From positions 62,001 to 126,000 of the forward strand of contig JACKEB010000021.1 in NCBI GenBank assembly GCA_020633205.1: 64,000 bases of DNA, read 5' to 3'. The notes beneath the pieces are model-generated. The model was not told the origin of the DNA. It saw only the letters and a list, made by a program, of their open reading frames with translations, and made no database searches. Shown here in pieces: positions 26,372 through 34,700 of the stretch (position 1 is its first letter; the number at the start of each line of letters is the position of its first letter). Origin of the DNA: Polyangiaceae bacterium. Its GTDB lineage: Bacteria; Myxococcota_A; Polyangia; Polyangiales; Polyangiaceae. A program made the position numbers and the translations under genes.

Positions 26372-27940
26372 GTGAGCCAGATTCAGCCTACTTCGTCGCC
26401 GAACGCGGTTTCTTTGGGCACGACGCTCGATGTTCTGCAGCTATCGGAAGTCGCTCGCGGCAACCTGCAGCTCGCGTTGGACCCCGGCGCGCGGGAGCGG
26501 ATGCTCGCTTCGCGGGCCGCGGTGGATCGCATCATCGAGCTCGGTGACGAGGCTCCCCATGTCTACGGGGTCAATACGGGCTTCGGCTTCTTGGCGGAGA
26601 CGCGGATTTCTAGCGCTCAGGTGCGTGAGCTGCAGCGCAACTTGGTTCGCAGCCACTCAACAGGGGTCGGCGCCGATCTGCCCCTCGAGGTGGTCCGCGG
26701 GATGATCCTGCTCCGCGCGCAGACCTTGGCGGTGGGGCACTCGGGCGTGAGGGTGGAGGTCTTGGAGGCGCTACTCGAGCTCCTGCGCAAGCAGGTCACG
26801 CCGCGGGTGCCGAGCCAGGGCTCCGTCGGCGCTTCTGGGGATCTCGCCCCGTTGGCCCACCTGGCGCTGGTGTTGATTGGCGAAGGAGAGGCCTATTGGC
26901 GCGGCGAACGCATCTCGAGCGCCGCAGCGCTGAGAGCTGCCGGCTTGAGCCCCATCGAGCTGCAGGCGAAGGAGGGGCTCGCGCTGATCAACGGCACTCA
27001 GTACATGACCGCGTGGGGAGCGCTCAGCCTGGTTGACGCTCAACGCTTGGCCCGCGCGGCTGACATCGCCGGCGCCCTGAGCCTGGAGGCGCTGAAAGGC
27101 AGCGAGCGGCCTTTCGAGGAGCGCTTGATGGCGCTTCGCCCGCACCCGGGGCAGGCCTTGGTGGCGTCCAACCTGCGCCGCTTGTTGGCGGATAGCCAGA
27201 TCATGGTGAGCCACGCCCACTGCGGCAAAGTGCAGGACCCCTATTCGCTGCGTTGCATGCCTCAAGTCCATGGCGCGAGCCGCGACGCCCTCGACTGGGC
27301 CAAGGGCGTCATCGAGCGAGAGATGAACAGCGCGACGGATAATCCCAGCGTGTTCGTTGCGGAGGACGGTTCGGCGGAAATCCTGAGCGGCGGCAACTTC
27401 CACGGCCAGCCCGTGGCCTTCGCGTTGGATCTTGCGGCGATGTCCGTGGCTGAGCTCGGAAACATCAGTGAGCGGCGTGTGGAGCAACTGGTGAATCCCG
27501 CCCTTTCGAGTGGCCTCACCCCCTTCCTCGCCAAGAACAGCGGCCTCCACTCCGGCTTCATGATCGCCCAAGTGGCGAGCGCGTCTCTGGTGAGTGAGAA
27601 CAAAGTGCTCACTCACCCCTCCAGCGTCGATTCGATTCCGTCCAGCGCGGGAAAGGAGGACCACGTCAGCATGGGCAGCATCGGGGCCCGCAAGCTCAGC
27701 ATGGTGGTGGAGAACGTACGCCGTTGCATCGCGATCGAGCTCCTGACTGCAGCAGCGGGCCTGGATCAGCGCGCTCCGCTCACTCCGGGGCGCGGGGTGC
27801 AGAGAGTCCATGAATTGATCCGTGCGGAAGTGGCGCCGCTCGACGAAGATCGCGTCCTCTACCCGGACATCGAACGCGTGAGTGAGCTGATTCGAAGCGG
27901 TGCGCTCGACGCCGCGGTGCAAGACTTCGAGCTCGTGTGA
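26372..27940 (+). CDS. hutH: Histidine ammonia-lyase
   Basis: 522 residues, about the family's 510. It deaminates L-histidine to urocanate, the first step of histidine use. The Ala-Ser-Gly triad that cyclises into the MIO cofactor is at 154-156 (GSVGASGDLAPLAHL). Active-site residues include Y65 (HVYGVNTGFG) and the NGTQ segment (LALINGTQYM). Starts with GTG at 26372. Other hut genes (hutU, hutI, hutG) are not in the window. Aromatic lyases (PAL/TAL) share the fold, but the HSTGVG segment at 95-100 fits a HAL selectivity loop. The stop is one base before the ybaK start. Confidence 0.95.
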   Translation: MSQIQPTSSPNAVSLGTTLDVLQLSEVARGNLQLALDPGARERMLASRAAVDRIIELGDEAPHVYGVNTGFGFLAETRISSAQVRELQRNLVRSHSTGVGADLPLEVVRGMILLRAQTLAVGHSGVRVEVLEALLELLRKQVTPRVPSQGSVGASGDLAPLAHLALVLIGEGEAYWRGERISSAAALRAAGLSPIELQAKEGLALINGTQYMTAWGALSLVDAQRLARAADIAGALSLEALKGSERPFEERLMALRPHPGQALVASNLRRLLADSQIMVSHAHCGKVQDPYSLRCMPQVHGASRDALDWAKGVIEREMNSATDNPSVFVAEDGSAEILSGGNFHGQPVAFALDLAAMSVAELGNISERRVEQLVNPALSSGLTPFLAKNSGLHSGFMIAQVASASLVSENKVLTHPSSVDSIPSSAGKEDHVSMGSIGARKLSMVVENVRRCIAIELLTAAAGLDQRAPLTPGRGVQRVHELIRAEVAPLDEDRVLYPDIERVSELIRSGALDAAVQDFELV

Positions 27941-27941
27941 G

Positions 27942-28445
27942 ATGAGCAAGGGGCCGCCAAAGACGAACGCCGCTCGCGCCCTCGAGCGGCTGAAGGTCGC
28001 GTTTCGCTGCGTGAGCTACGAAGTCGACGAGAGCGACTTGTCCGCGCCGAGCGTCGCCCGCAAGGTCGGCATGGAACCGAGCACGGTGTTCAAGACCTTG
28101 GTGCTTCGGGTGGAGCCCTTGGGAAAGCAGGCGAGCGGGGAGATCATGGCGGTGATCCCCGGGGATGCAGAGCTAGACCTCAAGGCTGCCGCGAGGCTCT
28201 GTGGGGCCAAGCGTGCGCAGCTCGTGCCTTTGAAGGAAGTGCAGCCGCTGACGGGCTACATTCGCGGAGGCGTCACGGCCCTCGCCGCGAAGAAGCGCTT
28301 CCCCGTGCTGCTGGATGAATCGGCGCTCGAGCACGCAGAAATAGCGGTAAGCGCCGGCATGCGCGGACTTCAGCTAGTGCTGAAGCCACAGGACTATCAG
28401 CGCGCCGTCGACGCCACCTTGGGACCGCTCACCAGTGGCGTTTGA
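27942..28445 (+). CDS. ybaK: Cys-tRNA(Pro)/Cys-tRNA(Cys) deacylase, YbaK/EbsC family
   Basis: 167 residues. YbaK clears cysteine mischarged on tRNA-Pro in trans. The ATG at 27942, one base after the hutH stop, gives the usual N-terminus (SKGPPKTNAARALERL). Family hallmarks seen: VSYEVDESDLSAPSVARKVG, VFKTLVLRV, VIPGDAELDLKAAARLCGAKR with the catalytic lysine region, and GYIRGGVTALAAKKRFPVLLD. A tRNA-Pro gene occurs elsewhere in the window, which is coincidence rather than evidence. Confidence 0.93.
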   Translation: MSKGPPKTNAARALERLKVAFRCVSYEVDESDLSAPSVARKVGMEPSTVFKTLVLRVEPLGKQASGEIMAVIPGDAELDLKAAARLCGAKRAQLVPLKEVQPLTGYIRGGVTALAAKKRFPVLLDESALEHAEIAVSAGMRGLQLVLKPQDYQRAVDATLGPLTSGV

Positions 28446-28448
28446 AGC

Positions 28449-28994
28449 TCACCGGCACAGTTCGGCGACCGAGCTCATGTTCGTACAGTCAGCCTCGAAG
28501 AAGAGCCCCAAGTTTGGCCCGGACGTGCAGCGACACTCGATCTCGGAGTTCGCGAGGGTGTAGCACTCGGCAGTGTAGCTGGAGCACTCCAAAAAGCACT
28601 CCGAGCCGGTGCCGCCGCCACTGCAGAACTCCCCAGGATCATCCGTCGGGTGGCCGCAGGTTTCGTAGGCATCTGCTTCCGCAGGGCAAACATCGGAGAG
28701 GTCTTGGCTGCAGTTGGTGAAGCCCCGAGCGAAGCAGCTGAGAGCGGCGTCCGCTTGGCTCGCGCAGCCCTCCTTCGATGCGTCCTCACGCAGACTGGAC
28801 AAAGACTGCTCGCACTCGCTGAGCGAGATACACCCGAGCTGGCTCGCCTTTGCGCAGAGATCCGCGTCGACTTCTTCCGGCGTCGGCCCTGCGACTTCGC
28901 CTCCACAAGCGCCGAGCAAGAGAGAGCTGCTCAGCGTTGCGCTAGCGGCGAGGATTGAACGGAGTGTGACCCCACGGAAGCGAAGCGGTTGCAT
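28449..28994 (-). CDS. Cys-rich lipoprotein, unknown
   Basis: 181 residues with lipobox LLGAC after a signal peptide that starts MQPLRFRGVTLRS. The mature part has about 16 cysteines, several as CxxxxxC pairs (LCAKASQLGCISLSECEQSL, ECFLECSSYTAECYTL), so it is probably disulfide-stabilised in the periplasm or at the cell surface. Three bases separate its stop from that of convergent ybaK. It belongs to the loose set of Cys-rich myxobacterial lipoproteins also seen at 54780 and 60672, though with a different Cys spacing. Confidence 0.8.
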   Translation of the reverse strand: MQPLRFRGVTLRSILAASATLSSSLLLGACGGEVAGPTPEEVDADLCAKASQLGCISLSECEQSLSSLREDASKEGCASQADAALSCFARGFTNCSQDLSDVCPAEADAYETCGHPTDDPGEFCSGGGTGSECFLECSSYTAECYTLANSEIECRCTSGPNLGLFFEADCTNMSSVAELCR

Positions 28995-29010
28995 GCCCGA
29001 ATCCTAGCGT

Positions 29011-29787
29011 CTACTCGCCAGTGAAGTGTGGTTTTTCGCCTGCAGAGAACGCGCGGACGGCTTCCTTGAGGTCTCGGGTGGCGAAATCCACCGCTTGGCA
29101 CGCGGCTTCTCGCGCCAACGCCTGGTCCAAATTTCTCAAGATGGGCAGCCGCAGCGTCTCCTTCAACTGTCGAGCGGCGATCGGAGCAGCCTGAAGCAGC
29201 TCATTCACTTGGGCCTCGACCGCTTCCTCCAAGGCCGCTCGTGGGGCGGAGCGCGTGACCAGCCCAATCCGCTCGGCTTCTTCGCCTTGGAGCAGGCGAC
29301 CACTCAGCAACAACTCACTGGCGCGGGTGCGTCCGACGAGGTGGGGCAACATCAAGCTGCAGCCCATGCCGGGGTGGAGCCCTACCCGCACGAAGTTCGC
29401 GCCGAGCTTCGCCTCGTGAGCCGCCAGCCGAATATCGCAAGCCATCGCCAGGCAAAGCCCAGCGCCAATGGTGGCGCCGTGGAGCACTGCCAGCGTGGGC
29501 ACCGGAACCTCCAGCACGCTGAGGAAGCGGCGGTAGAAGGTCTCCATTGCCGTGCGGTTTGCTTCTGGGGGTCGCTCCGCGTTGCGCCCCAGCATGTCGA
29601 AGTCGCCGCCAGCGGAGAACGCCTTGCCCTCGCCGCGTACGACCAGCACTCGCGTCGCGGGATCACGCTTGACCGTCTGCATGGCGTCGAAGATGGCGTC
29701 GGCCATCTCGAGGTTCATCGCGTTGTACTTGTCTGGACGGGTGAGGGTCAAAGTCGAGACTTGACCCAGCTCGAGGCGCACACTCAT
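29011..29787 (-). CDS. Enoyl-CoA hydratase/isomerase family protein
   Basis: 258 residues, full crotonase length. Oxyanion-hole peptides are present (EGKAFSAGGDFDML and GATIGAGLCLAMACDI). Where hydratases carry the first catalytic Glu, this protein reads ANFVRVG, with Asn; the second Glu is kept in RASELLLSG. One Glu is the pattern of isomerases rather than hydratases, so delta-isomerase or another crotonase reaction is likely. The rest of the sequence is standard, including the trimerisation C-terminus. No acyl-CoA genes are adjacent. Confidence 0.9.
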   Translation of the reverse strand: MSVRLELGQVSTLTLTRPDKYNAMNLEMADAIFDAMQTVKRDPATRVLVVRGEGKAFSAGGDFDMLGRNAERPPEANRTAMETFYRRFLSVLEVPVPTLAVLHGATIGAGLCLAMACDIRLAAHEAKLGANFVRVGLHPGMGCSLMLPHLVGRTRASELLLSGRLLQGEEAERIGLVTRSAPRAALEEAVEAQVNELLQAAPIAARQLKETLRLPILRNLDQALAREAACQAVDFATRDLKEAVRAFSAGEKPHFTGE

Positions 29788-29827
29788 GGCGCGAGTCGTA
29801 GCACCCCCGGGCGGCGGCTGTCGCCGT

Positions 29828-30172
29828 TCACTCGCGGGGACGGGCGATCTGCGGGAGGCTGTCGTCCGGTTTGGCGCAGATCACGCTGACCGTCTCGGAG
29901 TAGTAGAGCCCCGCCGTGATTAGGCTCAGCGCGCCGTTCGGGATCGCAACCTCGGAGTGGACCTCGGCCCAGCCCTTGGGGCAGGCCTGCACCAAATCGT
30001 AGCTGCCACTGACGTCCACCAACCCCCAGAACAGCGAATGATGCCAGCGCTCATCGACCCGGGGTGAGGGTTTTCCGGGCGGTAATCCAGAGTGGACCGT
30101 GTTGCGAAAACATCCGCTGACACACAGCGCGCAGCTCAGCGCACACAGCCAGGTCCTAGCTCCGGGCTTCAT
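29828..30172 (-). CDS. Bor-family lipoprotein
   Basis: 114 residues. Signal peptide with lipobox VSGC. The mature part follows the lambda Bor/Iss pattern: HHSLFWGLVDVSGSYDL, then ACPKGWAEVHSEVAIPNG, then LSLITAGLYYSETVSVIC. Bor proteins are small outer-membrane lipoproteins; in E. coli phage lambda Bor is linked to serum resistance, but the role in free-living bacteria is unknown. The start overlaps the stop of a related upstream gene (ATGA), so this is the second gene of a tandem pair. Confidence 0.78.
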   Translation of the reverse strand: MKPGARTWLCALSCALCVSGCFRNTVHSGLPPGKPSPRVDERWHHSLFWGLVDVSGSYDLVQACPKGWAEVHSEVAIPNGALSLITAGLYYSETVSVICAKPDDSLPQIARPRE

Positions 30173-30531
30173 CGCTGCTCCGCCGTCGCTCGTTGGGGCC
30201 CCGGCTCCGGACAGGTCACGTAGATCTTGCGAGGTGAGTACACACCGACCGTGATCAAGGAAAGGCCACTCGTGAGTAGGTCACCCGCGGTTTGCACTCG
30301 CTCCGGTGGAGCGCCACACACGTCGCGGGCGTCTAGATCGTCGCTGAGCTTGATGATGCCGAATACGGCATTGTGCTGCCAAAAGGCCTTCTCGGTGGCC
30401 TCGACGCCGGGAGACTTCTTCGCCTCGGCGGCGTGGTCGACGTAGCTCACCCGGAAGCAACCGGTAGTCGCGAAGCCGAGGGCGAGCAGGAGCAGCGGAC
30501 GCTGTAGGCTGGGTCGCACGCGCGGCAGCAT
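30169..30531 (-). CDS. Bor-like lipoprotein, upstream paralogue
   Basis: 120 residues from the ATG at 30531, chosen to give signal peptide LLLLALGFATTGC; upstream codons look non-coding. The mature part mirrors its neighbour: WQHNAVFGIIKLSDDLDA, DVCGAPPERVQTAGDLL, LSLITVGVYSPRKIYVTC. Identity is low but the order of motifs, the two cysteines and the LSLIT-G-Y core agree. Its stop overlaps the next start. The two probably arose by tandem duplication. Repeat copy 2 and two hairpins lie just upstream. Confidence 0.75.
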   Translation of the reverse strand: MLPRVRPSLQRPLLLLALGFATTGCFRVSYVDHAAEAKKSPGVEATEKAFWQHNAVFGIIKLSDDLDARDVCGAPPERVQTAGDLLTSGLSLITVGVYSPRKIYVTCPEPGPQRATAEQR

Positions 30532-30566
30532 AGCTGATCTCCGGCAGGGTCGGCGCGGGACGTCTC

Positions 30567-30590
30567 GCAGGGTGTTGAAAAACACCCTGC
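30567..30590. repeat. Hairpin with GAAA tetraloop
   Basis: Perfect 10-bp stem GCAGGGTGTT/AACACCCTGC closed by a GAAA loop on the plus strand, in the divergent gap between the Bor-like pair and the AMMECR1 gene, next to the second repeat copy. Confidence 0.7.
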
Positions 30591-30630
30591 CAATCAACAA
30601 CAACCGTGCCCGCGCACAACTCGACCTGAT

Positions 30631-30677
30631 CTCGCTCTCGCAAAACCCTCACTTTTCTGGGGTTTTGCGAGAGCGAG
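30631..30677. repeat. Perfect 18-bp inverted repeat
   Basis: Arms 30631-30648 and 30660-30677 (CTCGCTCTCGCAAAACCC and its complement) around an 11-base loop. The right arm is the tail of repeat copy 2, so copy 2 has gained an inverted partner that copy 1 lacks. Confidence 0.8.
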
Positions 30678-30739
30678 GTTCGAAGATCCGCGCGGATAAG
30701 CACGCAGGACGCTGAAAACGGAGTTTTTCAGCGTCCTGC
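30659..30739 (-). repeat. Dispersed structured repeat, copy 2
   Basis: Read on the minus strand it begins with a 15-bp hairpin (arms 30725-30739 and 30704-30718, loop ACTCCG). The same core as copy 1 follows (CGTGCTTATCC, CGCGGATCTTCGAA), then CGCTCTCGCAAAA. Compared with copy 1 at 6582-6660 the mid-stem bases differ but remain paired. It lies between divergent genes, so transcription termination alone does not explain it. Confidence 0.8.
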
Positions 30740-30775
30740 TAGAGCGCCTGCAGCGAGCGTGGTAAACCGAGATTC

Positions 30776-31294
30776 ATGGGTTTGGGGGTGAGGGGAGCAC
30801 AACTCACGGAGATCGCGCGCCAGGCGATTGGTGCCTGGCTCGATGGCCGCGAACCGACTCCGGTCGCCCCGCTCCAGTTCGAGGCGGCGGTCTTCGTCAC
30901 GTTGCGGGACGCGCGCGGGGAGCTGCGGGGCTGTATCGGCTCGCTCTCTCCTTTGACCCCGGACGTGACCGCAGAGACCCAGCGCTCCGCGGTGCTGGCC
31001 GCGAGCCGCGACCCGCGCTTCCCACCACTGACCCGGAGTGAGTTCCTGCAGCTCTCGATCGAAGTGAGCGTCCTCGGGCCGCCCGAGGCAATCCTCAGCG
31101 CTGCGGAACTCGATCCCCACCGCTACGGAGTCGTGGTTCGCGGAGCGAGCGGCCGTCGGGGTGTGCTGCTCCCCGAGGTGCCTGGCGTCGAGGACGTCGC
31201 GACCCAGGTCAAAATCGCTCGGCAGAAGGCGGGCGTCGATCCCGATGAGCCGATCGAGGTGCAACGGTTCGGCGTCGAGAAGTACTTGAGCTAG
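30776..31294 (+). CDS. AMMECR1-domain protein (AmmeMemoRadiSam system protein A-like)
   Basis: 172 residues. The hallmark LRGCIGSLSP and the pattern FVTLRDARGELRGC, RDPRFPPLTRSEF, LSIEVSVLGPPE, RRGVLLPEVP mark the AMMECR1 fold. In many prokaryotes this protein is encoded with a MEMO-like protein and a radical SAM protein; neither is next to it here. The biochemical role of the family is unresolved. Its TAG stop and that of the convergent lipoprotein gene share one CTAG. Confidence 0.9.
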   Translation: MGLGVRGAQLTEIARQAIGAWLDGREPTPVAPLQFEAAVFVTLRDARGELRGCIGSLSPLTPDVTAETQRSAVLAASRDPRFPPLTRSEFLQLSIEVSVLGPPEAILSAAELDPHRYGVVVRGASGRRGVLLPEVPGVEDVATQVKIARQKAGVDPDEPIEVQRFGVEKYLS

Positions 31295-31770
31295 AGATCG
31301 TCGATCGCCGCCTCGACCCGACGCGTTACCGCGCTCGAGGGCTGAGCTCCGGGGCCGGTCATTTCCGCGGGGTCATCCTCGCCGTCGCCGAGCGACGACT
31401 GGGTGCCGGGAGCTGGTGTGGGCTGCCAGGGTAGTGGATCCGGGCCCCAAGGTAGCGGATCCGGTTGCCAGGGTAAGGGGTCGGGCTCGCTGCCCATGTG
31501 ATTGCTCTCGGGTTGCCAAGGTAGCGGATCGGGCTGCTCGTCGACGGCGTCAGCGGCGTAGTCGTCACCACCCCGCTCAGAGGTTTCACCGAGCTCGTCG
31601 CTGGAGAGCGCCTCACCCGCTTGCCGCGCGGTATCGTCTTCCGCCTGCCCAGTCGGCAGCGCGCAGCCTCCAAGCTGAGGGGCAGCGAAGGTGCAGAACA
31701 ACACAAACAGGAGTCGGCGGGGCCCACCTATCCGCGGCGTAGGAGCATGAGGCTGACGATGGCGTGTCAT
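31291..31770 (-). CDS. Lipoprotein with DPLPWQP repeats
   Basis: 159 residues. Lipobox LGGC follows a hydrophobic stretch (LLFVLFCTFAAPQ). The mature part is acidic and low-complexity and has four or five copies of DPLPWxP, for example PDPLPWQPDPLPWGP. The repeats suggest an extended PPII-like or ligand-binding segment. No family is recognised. The ATG overlaps the stop of the large AAA+ regulator gene (ATGA), so it is made from the same transcript, and the regulator may govern the same envelope process. Confidence 0.78.
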   Translation of the reverse strand: MTRHRQPHAPTPRIGGPRRLLFVLFCTFAAPQLGGCALPTGQAEDDTARQAGEALSSDELGETSERGGDDYAADAVDEQPDPLPWQPESNHMGSEPDPLPWQPDPLPWGPDPLPWQPTPAPGTQSSLGDGEDDPAEMTGPGAQPSSAVTRRVEAAIDDL

Positions 31771-34700
31771 GATGATTGGCGTCCTTGGGTTGATGTCGCC
31801 TTCTTGGCGCTGGGCGCGAAGTGAGAACAGAGTTCGACGAGACCGTACTGTTTGACGAGCTGGCTAAGCCGCGGGCGCTTCATGCCCAGGAGCTGAGCCG
31901 CCCGTGTGATGTTTCCGGAGGTTTGGCGGAGCGCGAGCACGATGCACTCACGCTCTACGTTGCGTTTGACGTCCGGCAGGCTGAACCCCGACTCAACGAT
32001 TTCACGGAACGCCGCGCGGGGTGCGTTGACCTCGTGGGCGTGTTGGCTGTCTGTTGCTTGAAGCGCTGCGAAGCGATCGCCGTTCTGGTTCAGCTCGGCC
32101 GAAGCAGCTAGCAGGCTGCGCGTGTCAACGCGGCGAGGGTTGCGTAACGTGGCCTTGCGCAGCACGAGTTCGAGTTCTTCGATGTTGCCTGGCCATTCGT
32201 AGCCTCGAAGCAGACACAGGGCGCGCTCGTCGAGCTCCGCCACCGCCTCGCGACGTTGCACCGCGATGCGCTGCAGCAGATGCCGCGCGAGAACGTCGAG
32301 ATCCGCCAAGCGTTGGCGGAGCGACGGCACGCGGATGGTCTGCCGTGATAGGAGCGAGAGCAACTCCGGGGCGCACGCATCGAGGTCGGGTGTCGCAGTT
32401 GCCAGGACCCAAGGGCCGGGTTGGTTCGAACCCAGGCGCTTCGTGAGCTGGTGGGTGACGCTCAAGGAGAGCTGCTCGAGGTCGGTGATCAGCAGCGTGT
32501 TGCGTCCCCCAGCGCCGTCGCTCCACAGTAGCTCAAGGTCTTCGAGACTGAGGGTCTTTGCCGCGCGGATCTGAAACCCAGCCCGCGAATGCAGCGCCTG
32601 GTGCAGCAGCCAGCCGCTGTAGCTTCTTCCGCTGCCAGCCTCACCAATCACGAGGCTGGGGACTCTACGAGCCTGAGCGAGTGACGCCTGGAGGCCCTGG
32701 GCGGCAGCGCTGGTGCCGACGACTTCGGTCTCACCGCGAGGGAAGCGGAGGGTGGCTGCTAACTCACCTCCCTTGAGCAGCGCCGCCAGTTCGTTCAGTA
32801 CTAGGTGGTCTCCACGCGCGAGGAAGCGTGTCGCATCGGGAAGCCGGCTGGCGACTGCACGCTGACACTCCAGGGCTTTGTCTGCGTGGAAAATAGCCCT
32901 GTCGCGATTGTCGCAGGTGTAGGCGATTCGGGCAGCCACCTGGTGCGCTTCGCGCATCAGCTCTTCGTCCCCAGAACCCCTTGCGAGGCCTACGGCTCGG
33001 TCGGCGGTGGCCAGGTTTGCCTCCCCCTTGCACTGCTGCAGCACGACGTCCAAGACCGCTATCTCGCCGTGTGCGTACTCCGAGGCGGCCCGACCACGAG
33101 CCTCGTCGAGTTCGTCGCTCGCTTCCTCCAGGTACCCCTCGGCGAGGGCGATGCGCGCAGCCATGCGACAGCATTCGTCCGCCTTGTCGCCGTTGGCTGC
33201 CACGTCCGCGTGGCGTTTGGCGTTCATCAGAGCGCGCTTGGCGCTGAGTAGGTCGGCGTTGTCGAATGCGACTCGGGCCTCCGCCAGACCCAGTGCGCAG
33301 AGCTTGGTCACGGGGGGTTCATCGAGCGCGCGGCGCGCGAAGCGCAAAGCCTGCTCGGCTTCTTCGCTTTGCCCCATGCGCAGACGCAGCTCTACCAGGT
33401 TCGTGACATCATGCGCGAATGCGGTGCGGTGACCGACTTGGAGGTGCGTCTCGAGGGCGCGCTCCAAGTAGTCGAGCGCGTGTGCGTACTCACGCCGGTC
33501 GATGTGCAGCACCGCTAGATTGCTCAGAGCGTAGCCAGCAGCGCGGGGGTTCTGCTGGCGCCCCGATTCGCTCAGCACTCGGCGTAGCTCCCCCTCTGCC
33601 AAGGCCAGCTGCCCCAGCGCTAGCAGCGCCACGGAGCGATTGACCCGCGCCTTGAGCACCTCAGTTAGCTCGCCCGCGAGTGCGGCGTCAGCGGCGTCAG
33701 CGGCGAAGTGTTTTTCCGCGAGGTTCCATTCCGAGCGGGCGAGAAGCACCTTGCCGGTGACGTTTCGCGCCGAGAATCGGATTGTCGGGTTGGGATGTGC
33801 CAGGAGGCATTTCACCCGTGCCTCCGCGGCCTGATAGTGTCCGCGACTGAGTTCGACTTCAGCCAGCAGATTACCCGCCACCGCCGCACGATGCTCGTCG
33901 CCTACACCCTTGGCGAAATGCTCAGCTTGTTCGAACGCAGCGCTGGCTCCGGCCAGGTCGCCTTGGCCTAGCGCGGCACGACCGCGCACGAGAAGCGCCC
34001 GAGCCGTGTCCCCAGTACCATCACTACATGACAGGGCGAGCGCGGTGTCGCCTCGATCCATGCAAGATTCAGCAGTCGAGAGGCGTAGTTCCGTTTCGAG
34101 GTCGAGGTCGAGCCGTGAGAGTCTTCCGCAGATCTGCGACCACAGCATGGATCGACAACGGTGCGTCGGGCAGGCTTCCACGGCGGCAAGCCAGGTTTTT
34201 GCTGCTCCCACCTGATCCCCAGCGTTCAGTCGAAGCTCCGCGGCGCGCGCCAACGCCGTTTGGTCCCGGGGATAGAAGCGGATCAGGGCGGCAGCGACGC
34301 GTGCTGGCTGCGCTGCGCAGCTGTGGTCCTCCAAGGCGAGCGCTTCCACCAGACCATCCCGGATTTCGACAGCTTCCGCATCCAACAACTCGGCCAGGGC
34401 GGCGTGGCACCCGCTCTCCGGGGGGTGAGACCGAGCCGTAGCGTGGCCTGCACTCGCCTCGGAGCTGTCCGGGACTGCTCCAGGTTCTAGTCTCCTGGGT
34501 GCCGCCTCCGCGCGGAGAACCGACGCGGCGTCCCGCGAAGTGTCTCCGGCATCCAGTGCTTCGATGGCCGCCCGCGGCCAGGGACGGCCCACGAGCTGCA
34601 GCGCGCCGAGCAACTGGAGCCCGCGGTGACTGGGCCGAGCACTTGGGGCGCCGACGAGCAATGCGTCCCAGCCTAGGCCGTGATGACGTTGGCTAGCGTG

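Noticed and set aside
26771..27949. 392-codon open frame on the minus strand
   Set aside because: Antisense to hutH, whose function is clear.
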